This document shows, piece after piece, positions 31,597 through 39,503 of a stretch of DNA of 64,000 bases. Made by a program: the position numbers and the translations under genes. The notes under the pieces are model-generated. The model saw only the letters and a list, made by a program, of their open reading frames with translations. It ran no database searches and was not told where the DNA came from. Numbering within the stretch: position 1 is the first letter of the stretch; every line of letters starts with the position of its first letter. The stretch is from Micavibrio sp. UBA7657 (GTDB lineage: Bacteria; Pseudomonadota; Alphaproteobacteria; Micavibrionales; Micavibrionaceae). The DNA is taken from positions 62,238 through 126,237 of the forward strand of contig DLHX01000001.1 in NCBI GenBank assembly GCA_002483465.1, given 5' to 3'.

Positions 31597-32722
31597 GACG
31601 ATTTATTTTAGAACGTGAAGATTTTTTCTGGCTCATTGCAGATAAAATTGCTTCTGCAACTTTTCGCCCAAGCAAGGGGGGGACAGCATTACCAACTTGA
31701 ACATACTGTTCGGTTTTTGGCCCTTCAAATTTAAACCAATCAGGGAAAGATTGCAGACGCGCTGCTTCTCTAACCGTAAGTGATCTATCTTGTGTGGGAT
31801 GAATATAGGCACCCCAATGGATGTCGCATTTTGTTAAAATCGTCGATGACAAACCTTTTTTCTTAAGTCGTCCATATCTTTTAGTGTGGTCGCTTCGCTT
31901 GGCTTTTTTCATACCTGCAGGAAGTAAACGAACGGGAATGTCACGCCAACTGCCGCCCTCAGGAATATGCTTCATTCTTTGCAAATTTATAGGCGCTAAA
32001 CGGGGCGCCGAATGATTACTTACTTTTTTTGAATTCTTACGAAGAATTTTTTGATATTCCGATTTTGGCTCGGAAGAATAGGCAACCTCTCCGACGGCTT
32101 CGCCGTTTTTGAGTACCGGTAAATCGCTTAAGGCATCCCATACTGTCACAAATGGTTTTAAATCAGGGCCATGCTCCGCTTTTGGCCAGCAAATCGGAAT
32201 GCCTAAACGATTTCCAATGAAGAAAACTCTACGCCGCTCTTGTGGAACGCCATATTCTTCAGCTTTCAGTGTTTTAGTTTCAACCTGATAACCTAATTCA
32301 GCAAGCTCATCCTTAATCACCTGAACAGGATCGCCATCATTTATAGATAAAATGCCGGTGACATTTTCCATGACAATCCATTTGGGACGTATGCCTTTTA
32401 CAATTCGCAAATATTCCCGGAATAAAGCACTGCGTTCGTCATGCATGCCACGTTGGTGATTATAAACGCTGAAAGCCTGGCAGGGAGGGCCGCCAATAAG
32501 ACAATCTAATTCACCTACTTTTAAACCAGCTGCTTTTAGAAAATCTTCTGCTTTTAATTTTTGAATCGGCCCGGGTAAAAATGTGGCCTCAGGATGCGTT
32601 GCCGCAAAAGTTTGTCCCGCGTATTCATCAAAATCATTGCCTGCGAGAATATGAAAGCCAGACTGTCTAAATCCTTCAGACAAACCGCCTGCACCGCAGA
32701 AAAGGTCTATGGCTGTGAGCAT
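31559..32722 (-). CDS. DNA cytosine-C5 methyltransferase of the restriction system
   Basis: The 387-residue enzyme has the ordered m5C motifs: I LTAIDLFCGAGGLSEGF, II-like ILAGNDFDEYAGQTF, IV CLIGGPPCQAFSV with the catalytic Cys, VI VMENVTGI, VIII QERRRVFFIGNRLG, and IX-X REAARLQSFPDWF and YVQVGNAVPPLLG. The target-recognition part lies at about 190-320. It would protect the host from the NotI-like nuclease encoded downstream. AAGGATAAAG precedes ATG 32722. It is the first gene of the pair, as expected when methylation must come first. Its composition is clearly more AT-rich than that of rpsA or ihfB. Confidence 0.93.
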   Translation of the reverse strand: MLTAIDLFCGAGGLSEGFRQSGFHILAGNDFDEYAGQTFAATHPEATFLPGPIQKLKAEDFLKAAGLKVGELDCLIGGPPCQAFSVYNHQRGMHDERSALFREYLRIVKGIRPKWIVMENVTGILSINDGDPVQVIKDELAELGYQVETKTLKAEEYGVPQERRRVFFIGNRLGIPICWPKAEHGPDLKPFVTVWDALSDLPVLKNGEAVGEVAYSSEPKSEYQKILRKNSKKVSNHSAPRLAPINLQRMKHIPEGGSWRDIPVRLLPAGMKKAKRSDHTKRYGRLKKKGLSSTILTKCDIHWGAYIHPTQDRSLTVREAARLQSFPDWFKFEGPKTEQYVQVGNAVPPLLGRKVAEAILSAMSQKKSSRSKINRREEEQGKYLVAV

Positions 32723-33186
32723 CTTTATCCTTAAGAGTGCTAATTTCCAAAAAGTGACACGTCAGATTCACGCAAAATAATTTGTTCCTTTTTTGTTCTA
32801 ATCTATATTTTGTTTAAAAACAATAATTAGGAATTAATTCCTTTACGTATCCACTCATATAACATACACTTCAAGCACTATCGTGAATAGGCCTGCCGCG
32901 TCGCGCGCGCATCTCCGCGCCCTCCTTACGCCCCACATAACGCCTTATGAAAAATCATCCCTCACCCCCTCCCCCTAAAAACGCCGAACAAACTGATAAG
33001 AAACGGTGCACCCACGCCCCCGCCTCCTGAAAGCGCCGGAGTGAAATCTAATTTCCCTTTCCCTTCAATGACTTTCGCTTGACGCCCCCGCCCGGATTGG
33101 GGCAATGTTGAGTCCTATTCATTGAAAAGACACGGAAAACTGCGAAATCTGCTTTTTTCGCGCGAATTGCAAAGGGGACTAAAGCA
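32723..33186. other. Intergenic region between the restriction system and ihfB
   Basis: These 464 bases contain no gene I can support. The first ~160 are AT-rich, like the restriction genes, with an exact 14-bp palindrome AGGAATTAATTCCT (32829-32842). From about 32890 the sequence becomes GC-rich with C-runs, like the chromosome, so the island edge is probably near 32880-32895. TTGACG (33079-33084) could be the ihfB -35, but no good -10 follows. Confidence 0.5.
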
Positions 33187-33495
33187 ATGACGAAATCCGA
33201 ACTTATTCAACGCCTTGCCGAGCGCAACCCGCATTTGTACCTGCGCGACATCGAAAAAATCGTCGAGACCGTTTTTGATGAAATCACCGGCGCCCTCGCA
33301 CGCGGCGACCGGGTCGAGCTTCGCGGCTTCGGCGCGTTCTCGGTCAAGAGCCGCGACGCGCGCACCGGCCGCAACCCGCGCACAGGCGAAACCGTGAGCG
33401 TCGACGCCAAGCGCCTGCCCTTTTTCAAAACCGGCAAGGCATTGCGCGAGCGCCTCAACGGCGGCGCGCCCCAGGGCGGCAGCGAATACCAATAG
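33187..33495 (+). CDS. ihfB: Integration host factor beta subunit
   Basis: A 102-residue HU/IHF protein that bends DNA as a heterodimer with IhfA. It shows MTKSELIQRLAERNPHLYLRD, VETVFDEITGALARGDRVEL, RGFGAFSVKSRDARTGRNPR with the intercalating proline arm, and PFFKTGKALRERLN. The C-terminal NGGAPQGGSEYQ is an extension. AAGGGGA precedes the ATG. It lies downstream of rpsA as in most proteobacteria, but here a restriction system lies between. IHF also assists sigma-54 promoters, relevant to rpoN. Confidence 0.94.
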   Translation: MTKSELIQRLAERNPHLYLRDIEKIVETVFDEITGALARGDRVELRGFGAFSVKSRDARTGRNPRTGETVSVDAKRLPFFKTGKALRERLNGGAPQGGSEYQ

Positions 33496-33531
33496 AATTT
33501 TTTTAACCTGCTCTGAAAAGGAATCGCGTCG

Positions 33532-33909
33532 ATGGGTTTCATCCGCGGCATCATCGGTCTCATCTTCGCCGTTCTCTTTGCCATCTTCGCCGTCGCGAAC
33601 CGCCAGAACGTCGACATCGTCTGGCATCCCGTCCTCCCGGCCGTCAGCCTGCCTCTTTATATCGTCGCGCTCGGCCTGCTCGCAATTGGGTTTATTCTCG
33701 GCGGTTTCATGGCCTGGCTGAAATCGGTTCCCGTCCGCGTCCAGAAAACCGTCCAGTCCCGCAAAATCAAAAAACTCGAGAAACAGCTTGGCGCCGCGAA
33801 GGAAAAGGAAACGAAAGAGTCATTGGTCGCTGCGAAATTACCGCCAACCGTTGAATCCACGCCGCGCGATTGGGCAGCCCTTCCCCGTAACGGGACGGAT
33901 GATCTATGA
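33532..33909 (+). CDS. lapA: LapA-family inner-membrane protein
   Basis: The 125-residue protein has two membrane helices (about 5-20, IIGLIFAVLFAIFAVANRQN, and 40-62, YIVALGLLAIGFILGGFMAW). A cytoplasmic coiled stretch follows (RKIKKLEKQLGAAKEKETKE). This is the LapA/DUF1049 layout; in E. coli LapA works with LapB on LpxC turnover and LPS assembly. The usual partner lapB is not in this window. AAAAGGA precedes the ATG, and the end overlaps pyrF by 4 nt. Confidence 0.86.
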   Translation: MGFIRGIIGLIFAVLFAIFAVANRQNVDIVWHPVLPAVSLPLYIVALGLLAIGFILGGFMAWLKSVPVRVQKTVQSRKIKKLEKQLGAAKEKETKESLVAAKLPPTVESTPRDWAALPRNGTDDL

Positions 33910-34613
33910 GCGCGCGTCCCGTCATTTTTTGCGCCATCGACACGCCTCATCTCAATCGCGCAGTAGAACTTGCAAAAATTGTTGGCCCTGTTACAGGCGG
34001 GTTAAAATTGGGTTTGGAATTTTTTTGCAGTCACGGCCCGCAGGGCGTCGAAAAAGTGCGTGAAGCCTGCCCCAGCGCCGATATTTTCCTCGACCTGAAA
34101 TTCCACGACATCCCGCACACGGTCGCTTCTGTCGTTCGTTCCGTTTCGGAAAGCCTCGCGCCTACCTATTTAAACGTGCACGCCTCAGGCGGCGAAGAAA
34201 TGATGGACGCAGCGAAAGCGGCATGTGCAAAACCAACAAAACTATTGGCTGTAACAATTTTAACGAGCCTGAACAAAGGCATTTTGGCAATCTTCCAGCC
34301 AGATCGCGAAACACTCTCGCTCGAAAAACAGGTTTTGTTTTTAGGTATTTTATCGAGTCTGTGCGAACTGGATGGAGTTGTCTGTTCAGGCCATGAGATA
34401 GAGATGATCCGAAGAGAAAAGGAAATAAAAAAAGACTTCATCCTCATGGTTCCCGGCATTCGCCCCGAAGGCTCCGACCAAAACGACCAGAAGCGCGTCA
34501 TGACACCTAAGGAAGCCCTTCAAAAAGGCGCAACGCACCTCGTCATCGGCCGTCCGATCACCGGCGCACCCGACCCGGCCCTCGCCGCCCGCGAAATTCT
34601 GGACACCTTATAA
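33906..34613 (+). CDS. pyrF: Orotidine 5'-phosphate decarboxylase
   Basis: The last step of UMP synthesis. The 235-residue TIM barrel has the catalytic Asp-Lys-Asp array in IFLDLKFHDIPHTVAS, GGLKLGLEFF upstream, and the phosphate-binding MVPGIRPEGSDQNDQKR and HLVIGRPITGAPDP. It overlaps lapA by ATGA and precedes a membrane-protein gene by 11 nt. The ihfB-lapA-pyrF order is typical for the class. Confidence 0.95.
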   Translation: MSARPVIFCAIDTPHLNRAVELAKIVGPVTGGLKLGLEFFCSHGPQGVEKVREACPSADIFLDLKFHDIPHTVASVVRSVSESLAPTYLNVHASGGEEMMDAAKAACAKPTKLLAVTILTSLNKGILAIFQPDRETLSLEKQVLFLGILSSLCELDGVVCSGHEIEMIRREKEIKKDFILMVPGIRPEGSDQNDQKRVMTPKEALQKGATHLVIGRPITGAPDPALAAREILDTL

Positions 34614-34624
34614 GAGGAAAAACC

Positions 34625-35425
34625 ATGAAACATTTCACACCCACATTGCCGCCCGTTGAAACGTCCGAAAACGTCCGCAACTTCATCAAGAATAATATGG
34701 ACACGTTCTGGGCAATCCTGAAACCGCTCCTGCCTTTCATTGTCGGACTCGAATTGATCGATATTTTCATCAATCATTTCTTTTTTGCGGGTAGCAACAA
34801 AGAGCTCACGCTCGGCTCGCTCGTGGCGTCTTATTTCGTCGGTGCATTAATGATTTCATGGCACCGCGTCGTCATCCACGGTGCCGACCGTTACGTACCG
34901 ATGAACCCGTTCAAGCCGAAAAAAAGCGAACTTGCTTTCATGTTCGTTCCATTCGGGCTGGCGCTTGCATATGGATTCGGATCGATCGTCCTTGCCGTTG
35001 CTGCGGCCAAGCTTGGCAGTCCCGCCATCGCAGGCATCATCCTGGCCATCGCTGTCCTCTTCGGCCTTGTTGCTGCCTTCAAAATTTGTTTCTACCTTCC
35101 GGCCAAGGCTGTTGATGCGGGCATAACCTTTAAACAATCCTGGAATATGACGACCGGCTATCTGTGGAAAATCTTCACCGCCGGATTTCTTTCAGGCTGG
35201 CGCGTCGTACTTGTCATGATGGTTTATGCGGTTGGCGCCGGTGCAATTGGCGGCATAATTGGCGGCACCCTGTTCGGCGTCCATACCCTCGGCTTCAACC
35301 TCCTGCTGTTTGTCGTCCTGCTGCCTGTTATCGTCCTGGCTCAGCCCTTGCTGGCTGTCATCGGCGTCACCGTCCTCTCCAACTATTACCAGTGGGCGAT
35401 CAATAACCCGCGAACCGCTCCATGA
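34625..35425 (+). CDS. Unknown polytopic membrane protein
   Basis: The 266-residue protein has about five or six hydrophobic segments: FLPFIVGLELIDIF near 40, LGSLVASYFVGALMISW near 75, LAFMFVPFGLALAYGF near 105, IAGIILAIAVLFGLVAAF near 140, then VVLVMMVYAVGAGAIGGIIG and LLLFVVLLPVIVLAQPLLAV near 200-245. It lies between pyrF and trpF, overlapping trpF by ATGA, so it is cotranscribed with them. Ribosome site AAGAGG precedes the ATG. No transport family is recognised with confidence. Confidence 0.72.
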   Translation: MKHFTPTLPPVETSENVRNFIKNNMDTFWAILKPLLPFIVGLELIDIFINHFFFAGSNKELTLGSLVASYFVGALMISWHRVVIHGADRYVPMNPFKPKKSELAFMFVPFGLALAYGFGSIVLAVAAAKLGSPAIAGIILAIAVLFGLVAAFKICFYLPAKAVDAGITFKQSWNMTTGYLWKIFTAGFLSGWRVVLVMMVYAVGAGAIGGIIGGTLFGVHTLGFNLLLFVVLLPVIVLAQPLLAVIGVTVLSNYYQWAINNPRTAP

Positions 35426-36048
35426 CCGAAGTCAAAATTTGCGGCCTCAAAGACTCCGAAAACCTCAAAGCCGCCATCGACGCCGGGGCCGGTTTCGTCG
35501 GCTTCGTGTTTTTCGAAGGCTCGCCGCGCAACATCGATTTTCACACCGCCGCGAATTTGCGCCAGCTCACGCCTGAAAACGTCAAGGCCGTCGGCCTGTT
35601 CGTCAACCCGTCCAACGCAGACCTCGAAAAATTCGCCGTCGGCTTGCGGCTCGACATGATCCAGCTTCATGGCGAGGAAACGCCCGACCGCATCATGGAT
35701 ATCAAACGGGCATTCGGCATTCCCGTCATGAAAGCCATCCGCATCGGCGATAAAACCGATCTTGAACAACTCGACGAGTTCCTGCCCGTCGCCGACTGGC
35801 TGCTGTTCGATGTGAAAGTCGAGGGCGAGCATGGCGGCACCGGGAAATCTTTCGACTGGTCGCTGCTCCGCCGCCGCAAAATTGAAAAACCATGGATGCT
35901 CTCGGGCGGTTTGAACGCGGGCAATGTCGCCTCCGCGCTCGGCATTCTCCGGCCCAAAGCCGTTGATGTCTCCTCCGGCGTCGAAATCGAACGCGGGGTG
36001 AAAGACGCCGCAAAAATCCGCGCCTTCATCAAGGCCGCGAAGCGCTAA
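35422..36048 (+). CDS. trpF: Phosphoribosylanthranilate isomerase
   Basis: The third step of tryptophan synthesis. The 208-residue barrel starts VKICGLKDSENLKAAIDAGA with the catalytic Cys, then FVGFVFFEGSPRNI, IQLHGEETPDRI, WLLFDVKVEGEHGGTGKSFD with the catalytic Asp, and LSGGLNAGNVASAL for phosphate binding. trpB and trpA follow 2.2 kb downstream; two TrmB-like genes and a small membrane gene lie in between. It overlaps the end of the minus-strand TrmB gene by 4 nt. Confidence 0.95.
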   Translation: MTEVKICGLKDSENLKAAIDAGAGFVGFVFFEGSPRNIDFHTAANLRQLTPENVKAVGLFVNPSNADLEKFAVGLRLDMIQLHGEETPDRIMDIKRAFGIPVMKAIRIGDKTDLEQLDEFLPVADWLLFDVKVEGEHGGTGKSFDWSLLRRRKIEKPWMLSGGLNAGNVASALGILRPKAVDVSSGVEIERGVKDAAKIRAFIKAAKR

Positions 36049-36866
36049 TATTCCTGCGATTCTTTAATAAAGCCCTGCACGTATTTTTTATCGAACGGAA
36101 TAGGCTCCGACATCTTCCAGATCGCCTGGTGCTGCGTGATCATCGTCTGCGCAAGCTCGGCGCTTTCCATGATGAAGCCGTAACTCTCGGCGCGCGAGGA
36201 CAGGAACATGACCTTGTGCCCGTAAACCCAGTAACCCATCACGAATTCAATTCCCTCGGGCGCATATCGCAACTCGCGCTTGTACTCCGGACCCCACCCC
36301 AGAAACGGGTGCTTGCGGATATCGATGCTGCCCTTGCGCGGCCAGATACCCTGAATGTGAATGTCACGCTTGATGCGCTCCAAATTGTGATAACGGAAAA
36401 ATTCAGGCCGCAGCACATCCATCGCCGCATGAATCGGCCAGAAGGAATAGGTCATCGTCCCGCCGGGCGCGGTCAAAATATCTTCCATCGCCGATTCCAT
36501 GCCCTCGCGCCCTTCGAAAAACTGCATCCGGGGCCGGAGTAAATTCGTGCCCGAGCGTTTTTCAAGTTCGGGAATGACGGCGTCTAAACTTTTCTCCTTC
36601 CCGCGCAACTCCTCAATCTTGCGGCGGTACAGCAGGCGGATTTTCTCCGCCGGTTCGGGAATAAAAATTTTCACGCCGCGCCTCTGGCTCTGCGTCACAA
36701 GGCCCCCGGCCATGAGTCTCTCTAAATAGCCGTAGGTCGTGGGCCGCGCCGCGCCCATGATTTTGGCGAGATCGCCCCCCGTCCGTGCCCCGTGGTCTAA
36801 CAAAGCGAGGTAGGTTTTAACCTCCTCTTCCTTGAATCCCAGCGTCTCAAAAAGCTCATCAATCAT
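36045..36866 (-). CDS. TrmB-like transcriptional regulator, paralogue 1
   Basis: The 273-residue protein opens with a winged helix (about 1-75): LFETLGFKEEEVKTYLALLD, HGARTGGDLAKIMGAARPTT, YGYLERLMAGGLV. This is the TrmB N-terminal pattern. Residues about 75-100 form a helical linker (LLYRRKIEELRGKEKSLDAV). The remainder is a shared effector-like domain (PRMQFFEGREGMESAMEDIL, then WPRKGSIDIRKHPF, YWVYGHKVMFLSSRAESYGF). It closely resembles the protein at 37320-38138 along its length. TrmB proteins usually sense sugars, but the effector here is unknown. TGTCG repeats lie upstream. Confidence 0.78.
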   Translation of the reverse strand: MIDELFETLGFKEEEVKTYLALLDHGARTGGDLAKIMGAARPTTYGYLERLMAGGLVTQSQRRGVKIFIPEPAEKIRLLYRRKIEELRGKEKSLDAVIPELEKRSGTNLLRPRMQFFEGREGMESAMEDILTAPGGTMTYSFWPIHAAMDVLRPEFFRYHNLERIKRDIHIQGIWPRKGSIDIRKHPFLGWGPEYKRELRYAPEGIEFVMGYWVYGHKVMFLSSRAESYGFIMESAELAQTMITQHQAIWKMSEPIPFDKKYVQGFIKESQEY

Positions 36867-36877
36867 TGGTTTTCAGC

Positions 36878-36965
36878 ATTTATGTCGGTGTTGTCGGAAA
36901 ATTACGACATATGTTGTCGAGTTGTCGTGACACTATTTTGCACGTTTTCGCGATTTCAGTCAAAT
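36878..36965. promoter_or_regulatory. TGTCG-repeat operator region with promoter for the small membrane gene
   Basis: TGTCG occurs at 36883, 36892, 36915 and 36923, with an inverted CGACA at 36905, all within 45 bp between the divergent TrmB gene and the small membrane gene. CGACA-TATGT-TGTCG and TGTCG-N8-CGACA form dyads. Downstream, TTTGCA (36937-36942), 17 nt and TCAAAT (36960-36965) could be a promoter ending 7 nt before ATG 36973. The dyads would be natural TrmB sites, which is inference. Confidence 0.45.
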
Positions 36966-36972
36966 TCCCGCC

Positions 36973-37317
36973 ATGGCAAACGAAACACCATCGCCCAAAG
37001 AAAAAGGCTTCCTGTCGAAAGTGTGGAAAGCGCACAACACAGTCGCGCCCTTTGTCGGCCTGTTCGGTATCCCGGCGATGTATGCCTTCCTGCCCAAGGC
37101 GGCGGTACTCGCCAAAGCCGCGGACCCGGGCGCGGGGTTGCTCGATATGATCTTCACGCTCTGGGGCATGATGGGAAAAACGCTTGTAGAATTCGCGGCG
37201 CCCGGCGGCTCGATCATCCTCGGCGAAATCGGCAACATGGCCTTAACGGCATTCAACACCGTAGCGAATGCTGCGGCGATTACCCCCGCAGCAATACCAA
37301 TGCCTGCACCTGGATAA
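36973..37317 (+). CDS. Small membrane-associated protein between the TrmB paralogues
   Basis: The 114-residue protein has a polar N-terminus (MANETPSPKEKGFLSKVWKA). Hydrophobic stretches follow at about 27-50 (APFVGLFGIPAMYAFLPKAA), 58-72 (GLLDMIFTLWGMMG), and a Gly/Ala-rich end (MALTAFNTVANAAAITPAAI). It is flanked by two TrmB-like genes reading on the other strand, which suggests it is their target. No ribosome site is visible. I recognise no family. Confidence 0.58.
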   Translation: MANETPSPKEKGFLSKVWKAHNTVAPFVGLFGIPAMYAFLPKAAVLAKAADPGAGLLDMIFTLWGMMGKTLVEFAAPGGSIILGEIGNMALTAFNTVANAAAITPAAIPMPAPG

Positions 37318-37319
37318 TT

Positions 37320-38138
37320 TTATGCTGCGATCTGCGCGATGAATTCGTTCGCCGCGTTACGATCAAACGGCACGGGCTCCGAGCGCTGCCAGATCTGGCT
37401 ATGCTGCGCGCGCATTTGCTGCGCCATGTCGGCGCTCTCGATCACAAACCCGCTCGGCTCCTCGCGCGAGGTCAGGAACAGCGTTTTATTACCGTAAACC
37501 CAGTAGGCCATCGGCGAGTCGACGCCCATCGGCGCATAGCGCAGCTCGGCCTTGAATTCCGGGCCCCACGCCATCGACGGGTGCTGGCCGATATCGATTC
37601 CCTGCGAACGCGGCCACACCGCCTGCAGGTGAATGCCTTTGCGAATGCGGTTCTTGTTGTGATAGGCGAGATATTCCGGCGATAACATCGTCATCACCGC
37701 GCGCACCGGCCAGAAAGCACAAGTCGGCGTGCCGGGACGCGTCAACAAAATCTCTTCCATCGCGCCCTGCAAAGCTTTCCGGCCTTCGAAATTCACGAGG
37801 CGTGGCTTCAGCAAATCGCCACCCGTCTTGTTCTCTAAATCGGTAATAAGGGATTCCAGCGAATCCTCGCGCCCGCGCAGTTCGCGGATCTTGTTCCGGT
37901 ACAGCGTGCGGATGCGCGTCGGCGCCGCCGCCATGAAAACCTTCGTCCCGCGCGTGGCATTTTCAGAAACCAGCCCCGCCGCCAGCAACCTCTCCAGATA
38001 TCCGTAAATCGTCGGCCTCGGCGCGCCGACCAGCTTTGATAATTCAGTCGCCGTTCTCGGTCCCGATTCGACGAGGGCGAGGTAGGTTTTCGCCTCTTCC
38101 TGCTTGAAACCAAGTACGTCGAAAATGTCCTGAATCAT
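37320..38138 (-). CDS. TrmB-like transcriptional regulator, paralogue 2
   Basis: The start at ATG 38138 (MIQDIFDVLGFKQEEAKTYL) is chosen by alignment with paralogue 1; the longer frame to 38249 is non-homologous. At 272 residues it has the same parts: winged helix (ELSKLVGAPRPTIYGYLERL), linker (LYRNKIRELRGREDSLESLI) and C-terminal domain (RLVNFEGRKALQGAMEEILL; WPRSQGIDIGQHPSMAWGPE; YWVYGNKTLFLTSREEPSGF). It ends 2 nt from the small membrane gene, tail-to-tail. Only one TGTCG lies upstream (38160). It is probably a duplicated regulator with a related but not identical signal. Confidence 0.78.
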   Translation of the reverse strand: MIQDIFDVLGFKQEEAKTYLALVESGPRTATELSKLVGAPRPTIYGYLERLLAAGLVSENATRGTKVFMAAAPTRIRTLYRNKIRELRGREDSLESLITDLENKTGGDLLKPRLVNFEGRKALQGAMEEILLTRPGTPTCAFWPVRAVMTMLSPEYLAYHNKNRIRKGIHLQAVWPRSQGIDIGQHPSMAWGPEFKAELRYAPMGVDSPMAYWVYGNKTLFLTSREEPSGFVIESADMAQQMRAQHSQIWQRSEPVPFDRNAANEFIAQIAA

Positions 38139-38252
38139 TGATGAATCCCAGTGTTTATGTGTCGCGCTTGGGCGACTCGTTTTGTACGTACGCAGATCAG
38201 ACAATGAAGATTGTGTCTTCAGGGTTCCAAAAATCGCGCCCGAAATCAATCC

Positions 38253-38282
38253 TTTTCAAGCAAGCCCCAATAAAGCTATAAC
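38253..38282 (+). promoter_or_regulatory. Promoter of trpBA placed at the start codon
   Basis: TTTTCA (38253-38258), 18 nt, then TATAAC (38277-38282). The trpB ATG follows after 6 nt and no Shine-Dalgarno precedes it, so trpB mRNA is probably leaderless. I see no trp attenuator or run of Trp codons. Confidence 0.5.
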
Positions 38283-38288
38283 ACCCGC

Positions 38289-39503
38289 ATGAATTCGAAG
38301 CCCAACACTCTGAAAAACGCACCCGACGAAAAAGGCCATTTCGGCCCCTACGGCGGTCGTTATGTCGCGGAAACATTGATGCCGCTGATCCTGAGTGTAG
38401 AGAAAGCCTGGAACGCAGCAAAGAACGACCCGAAATTCTGGGCGGAATTCGATGATCTCGCGAAAAACTATATCGGCCGGCCATCGCCGCTTTATTTTGC
38501 TGCGGAAACGACCAAGCACCTGAAGGGCGCGAAAATCTATTTCAAGCGCGACGAGCTGAACCACACCGGCGCGCACAAAATCAACCACTGCATCGGTCAG
38601 GGACTGCTCGCACGCCGCATGGGCAAGACGCGCATCATCGCAGAAACCGGCGCGGGCCAGCACGGCGTCGCGACCGCAACCGTATGCGCCCTGTTCAAAA
38701 TCCCCTGCACAATTTTTATGGGCGCCAAGGATATCGAACGCCAGGCCCCGAACGTATTCCGCATGAAGCTGCTGGGCGCGGAAGTCCGCCCCTGCACCTC
38801 CGGCTCGGCCTCGCTCAAAGACGCCATGAACGAGGCCCTGCGCGACTGGGTGTCGAACGTCCACGACACGTTCTATTTGATCGGCACGGTCGCAGGCCCG
38901 CACCCCTACCCGGCCATGGTCCGCGATTTCCAATCCATTATCGGCAAGGAATTGCGCGAGCAGATGCAGGAGCGCGAAGGCCGGCTGCCTGACAGTTTGG
39001 TCGCCTGCATCGGCGGCGGGTCGAACGCCATGGGCCTGTTCCATCCCTTCCTCGATGATACCGACGTCAAACTCATCGGCGTCGAGGCGGGCGGCTACGG
39101 CGTTGACACGGATCAACACGCCGCATCTTTAGCTGGGGGTAAGCCCGGTATACTTCATGGGATGAAATCTTATTTTCTGCAAAATAACGACGGGCAAATC
39201 CAAGAGGCGCATTCGATTTCCGCAGGCCTCGATTACCCCGGCATTGGCCCCGAACATTCCTGGCTGTTCGACCAGAAACGGGTCGAATACGTGTCAGTCA
39301 CCGACGCAGAGGCCCTTGATGCATTCCAGTTGTGCTCAAAGCTTGAGGGCATCATCCCGGCGCTCGAACCCAGCCATGCCTTCGCGCATGTCTGCAAAAT
39401 CGCGGGCAAACTGCCGAAAGACCATATCCTCGTCATGAATATGTGCGGTCGCGGCGACAAGGACATTTTCACCGTCGCCGAAAAGCTGGGCGTGAAACTC
39501 TGA
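38289..39503 (+). CDS. trpB: Tryptophan synthase beta chain
   Basis: This makes tryptophan from indole and serine using pyridoxal phosphate. The 404-residue protein has GPYGGRYVAETLMP, the PLP lysine in LNHTGAHKINHCIGQ, AETGAGQHGVATAT, the phosphate loop CIGGGSNAMGLFHPF and the C-terminal MCGRGDKDIFTV. Its stop overlaps trpA (TGATG). The start seems leaderless. Confidence 0.97.
   Translation: MNSKPNTLKNAPDEKGHFGPYGGRYVAETLMPLILSVEKAWNAAKNDPKFWAEFDDLAKNYIGRPSPLYFAAETTKHLKGAKIYFKRDELNHTGAHKINHCIGQGLLARRMGKTRIIAETGAGQHGVATATVCALFKIPCTIFMGAKDIERQAPNVFRMKLLGAEVRPCTSGSASLKDAMNEALRDWVSNVHDTFYLIGTVAGPHPYPAMVRDFQSIIGKELREQMQEREGRLPDSLVACIGGGSNAMGLFHPFLDDTDVKLIGVEAGGYGVDTDQHAASLAGGKPGILHGMKSYFLQNNDGQIQEAHSISAGLDYPGIGPEHSWLFDQKRVEYVSVTDAEALDAFQLCSKLEGIIPALEPSHAFAHVCKIAGKLPKDHILVMNMCGRGDKDIFTVAEKLGVKL

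Noticed and set aside
33115..33627. 170-codon minus-strand frame over ihfB
   Set aside because: It covers ihfB completely and extends into lapA. ihfB has all its motifs, so this is a shadow.
38256..39119. 287-codon open frame on the minus strand opposite trpB
   Set aside because: It is the mirror of a clear trpB reading frame. The translation is rich in Val/Gly/Ala/Asp without domain motifs, as expected for a GC-rich antisense shadow.
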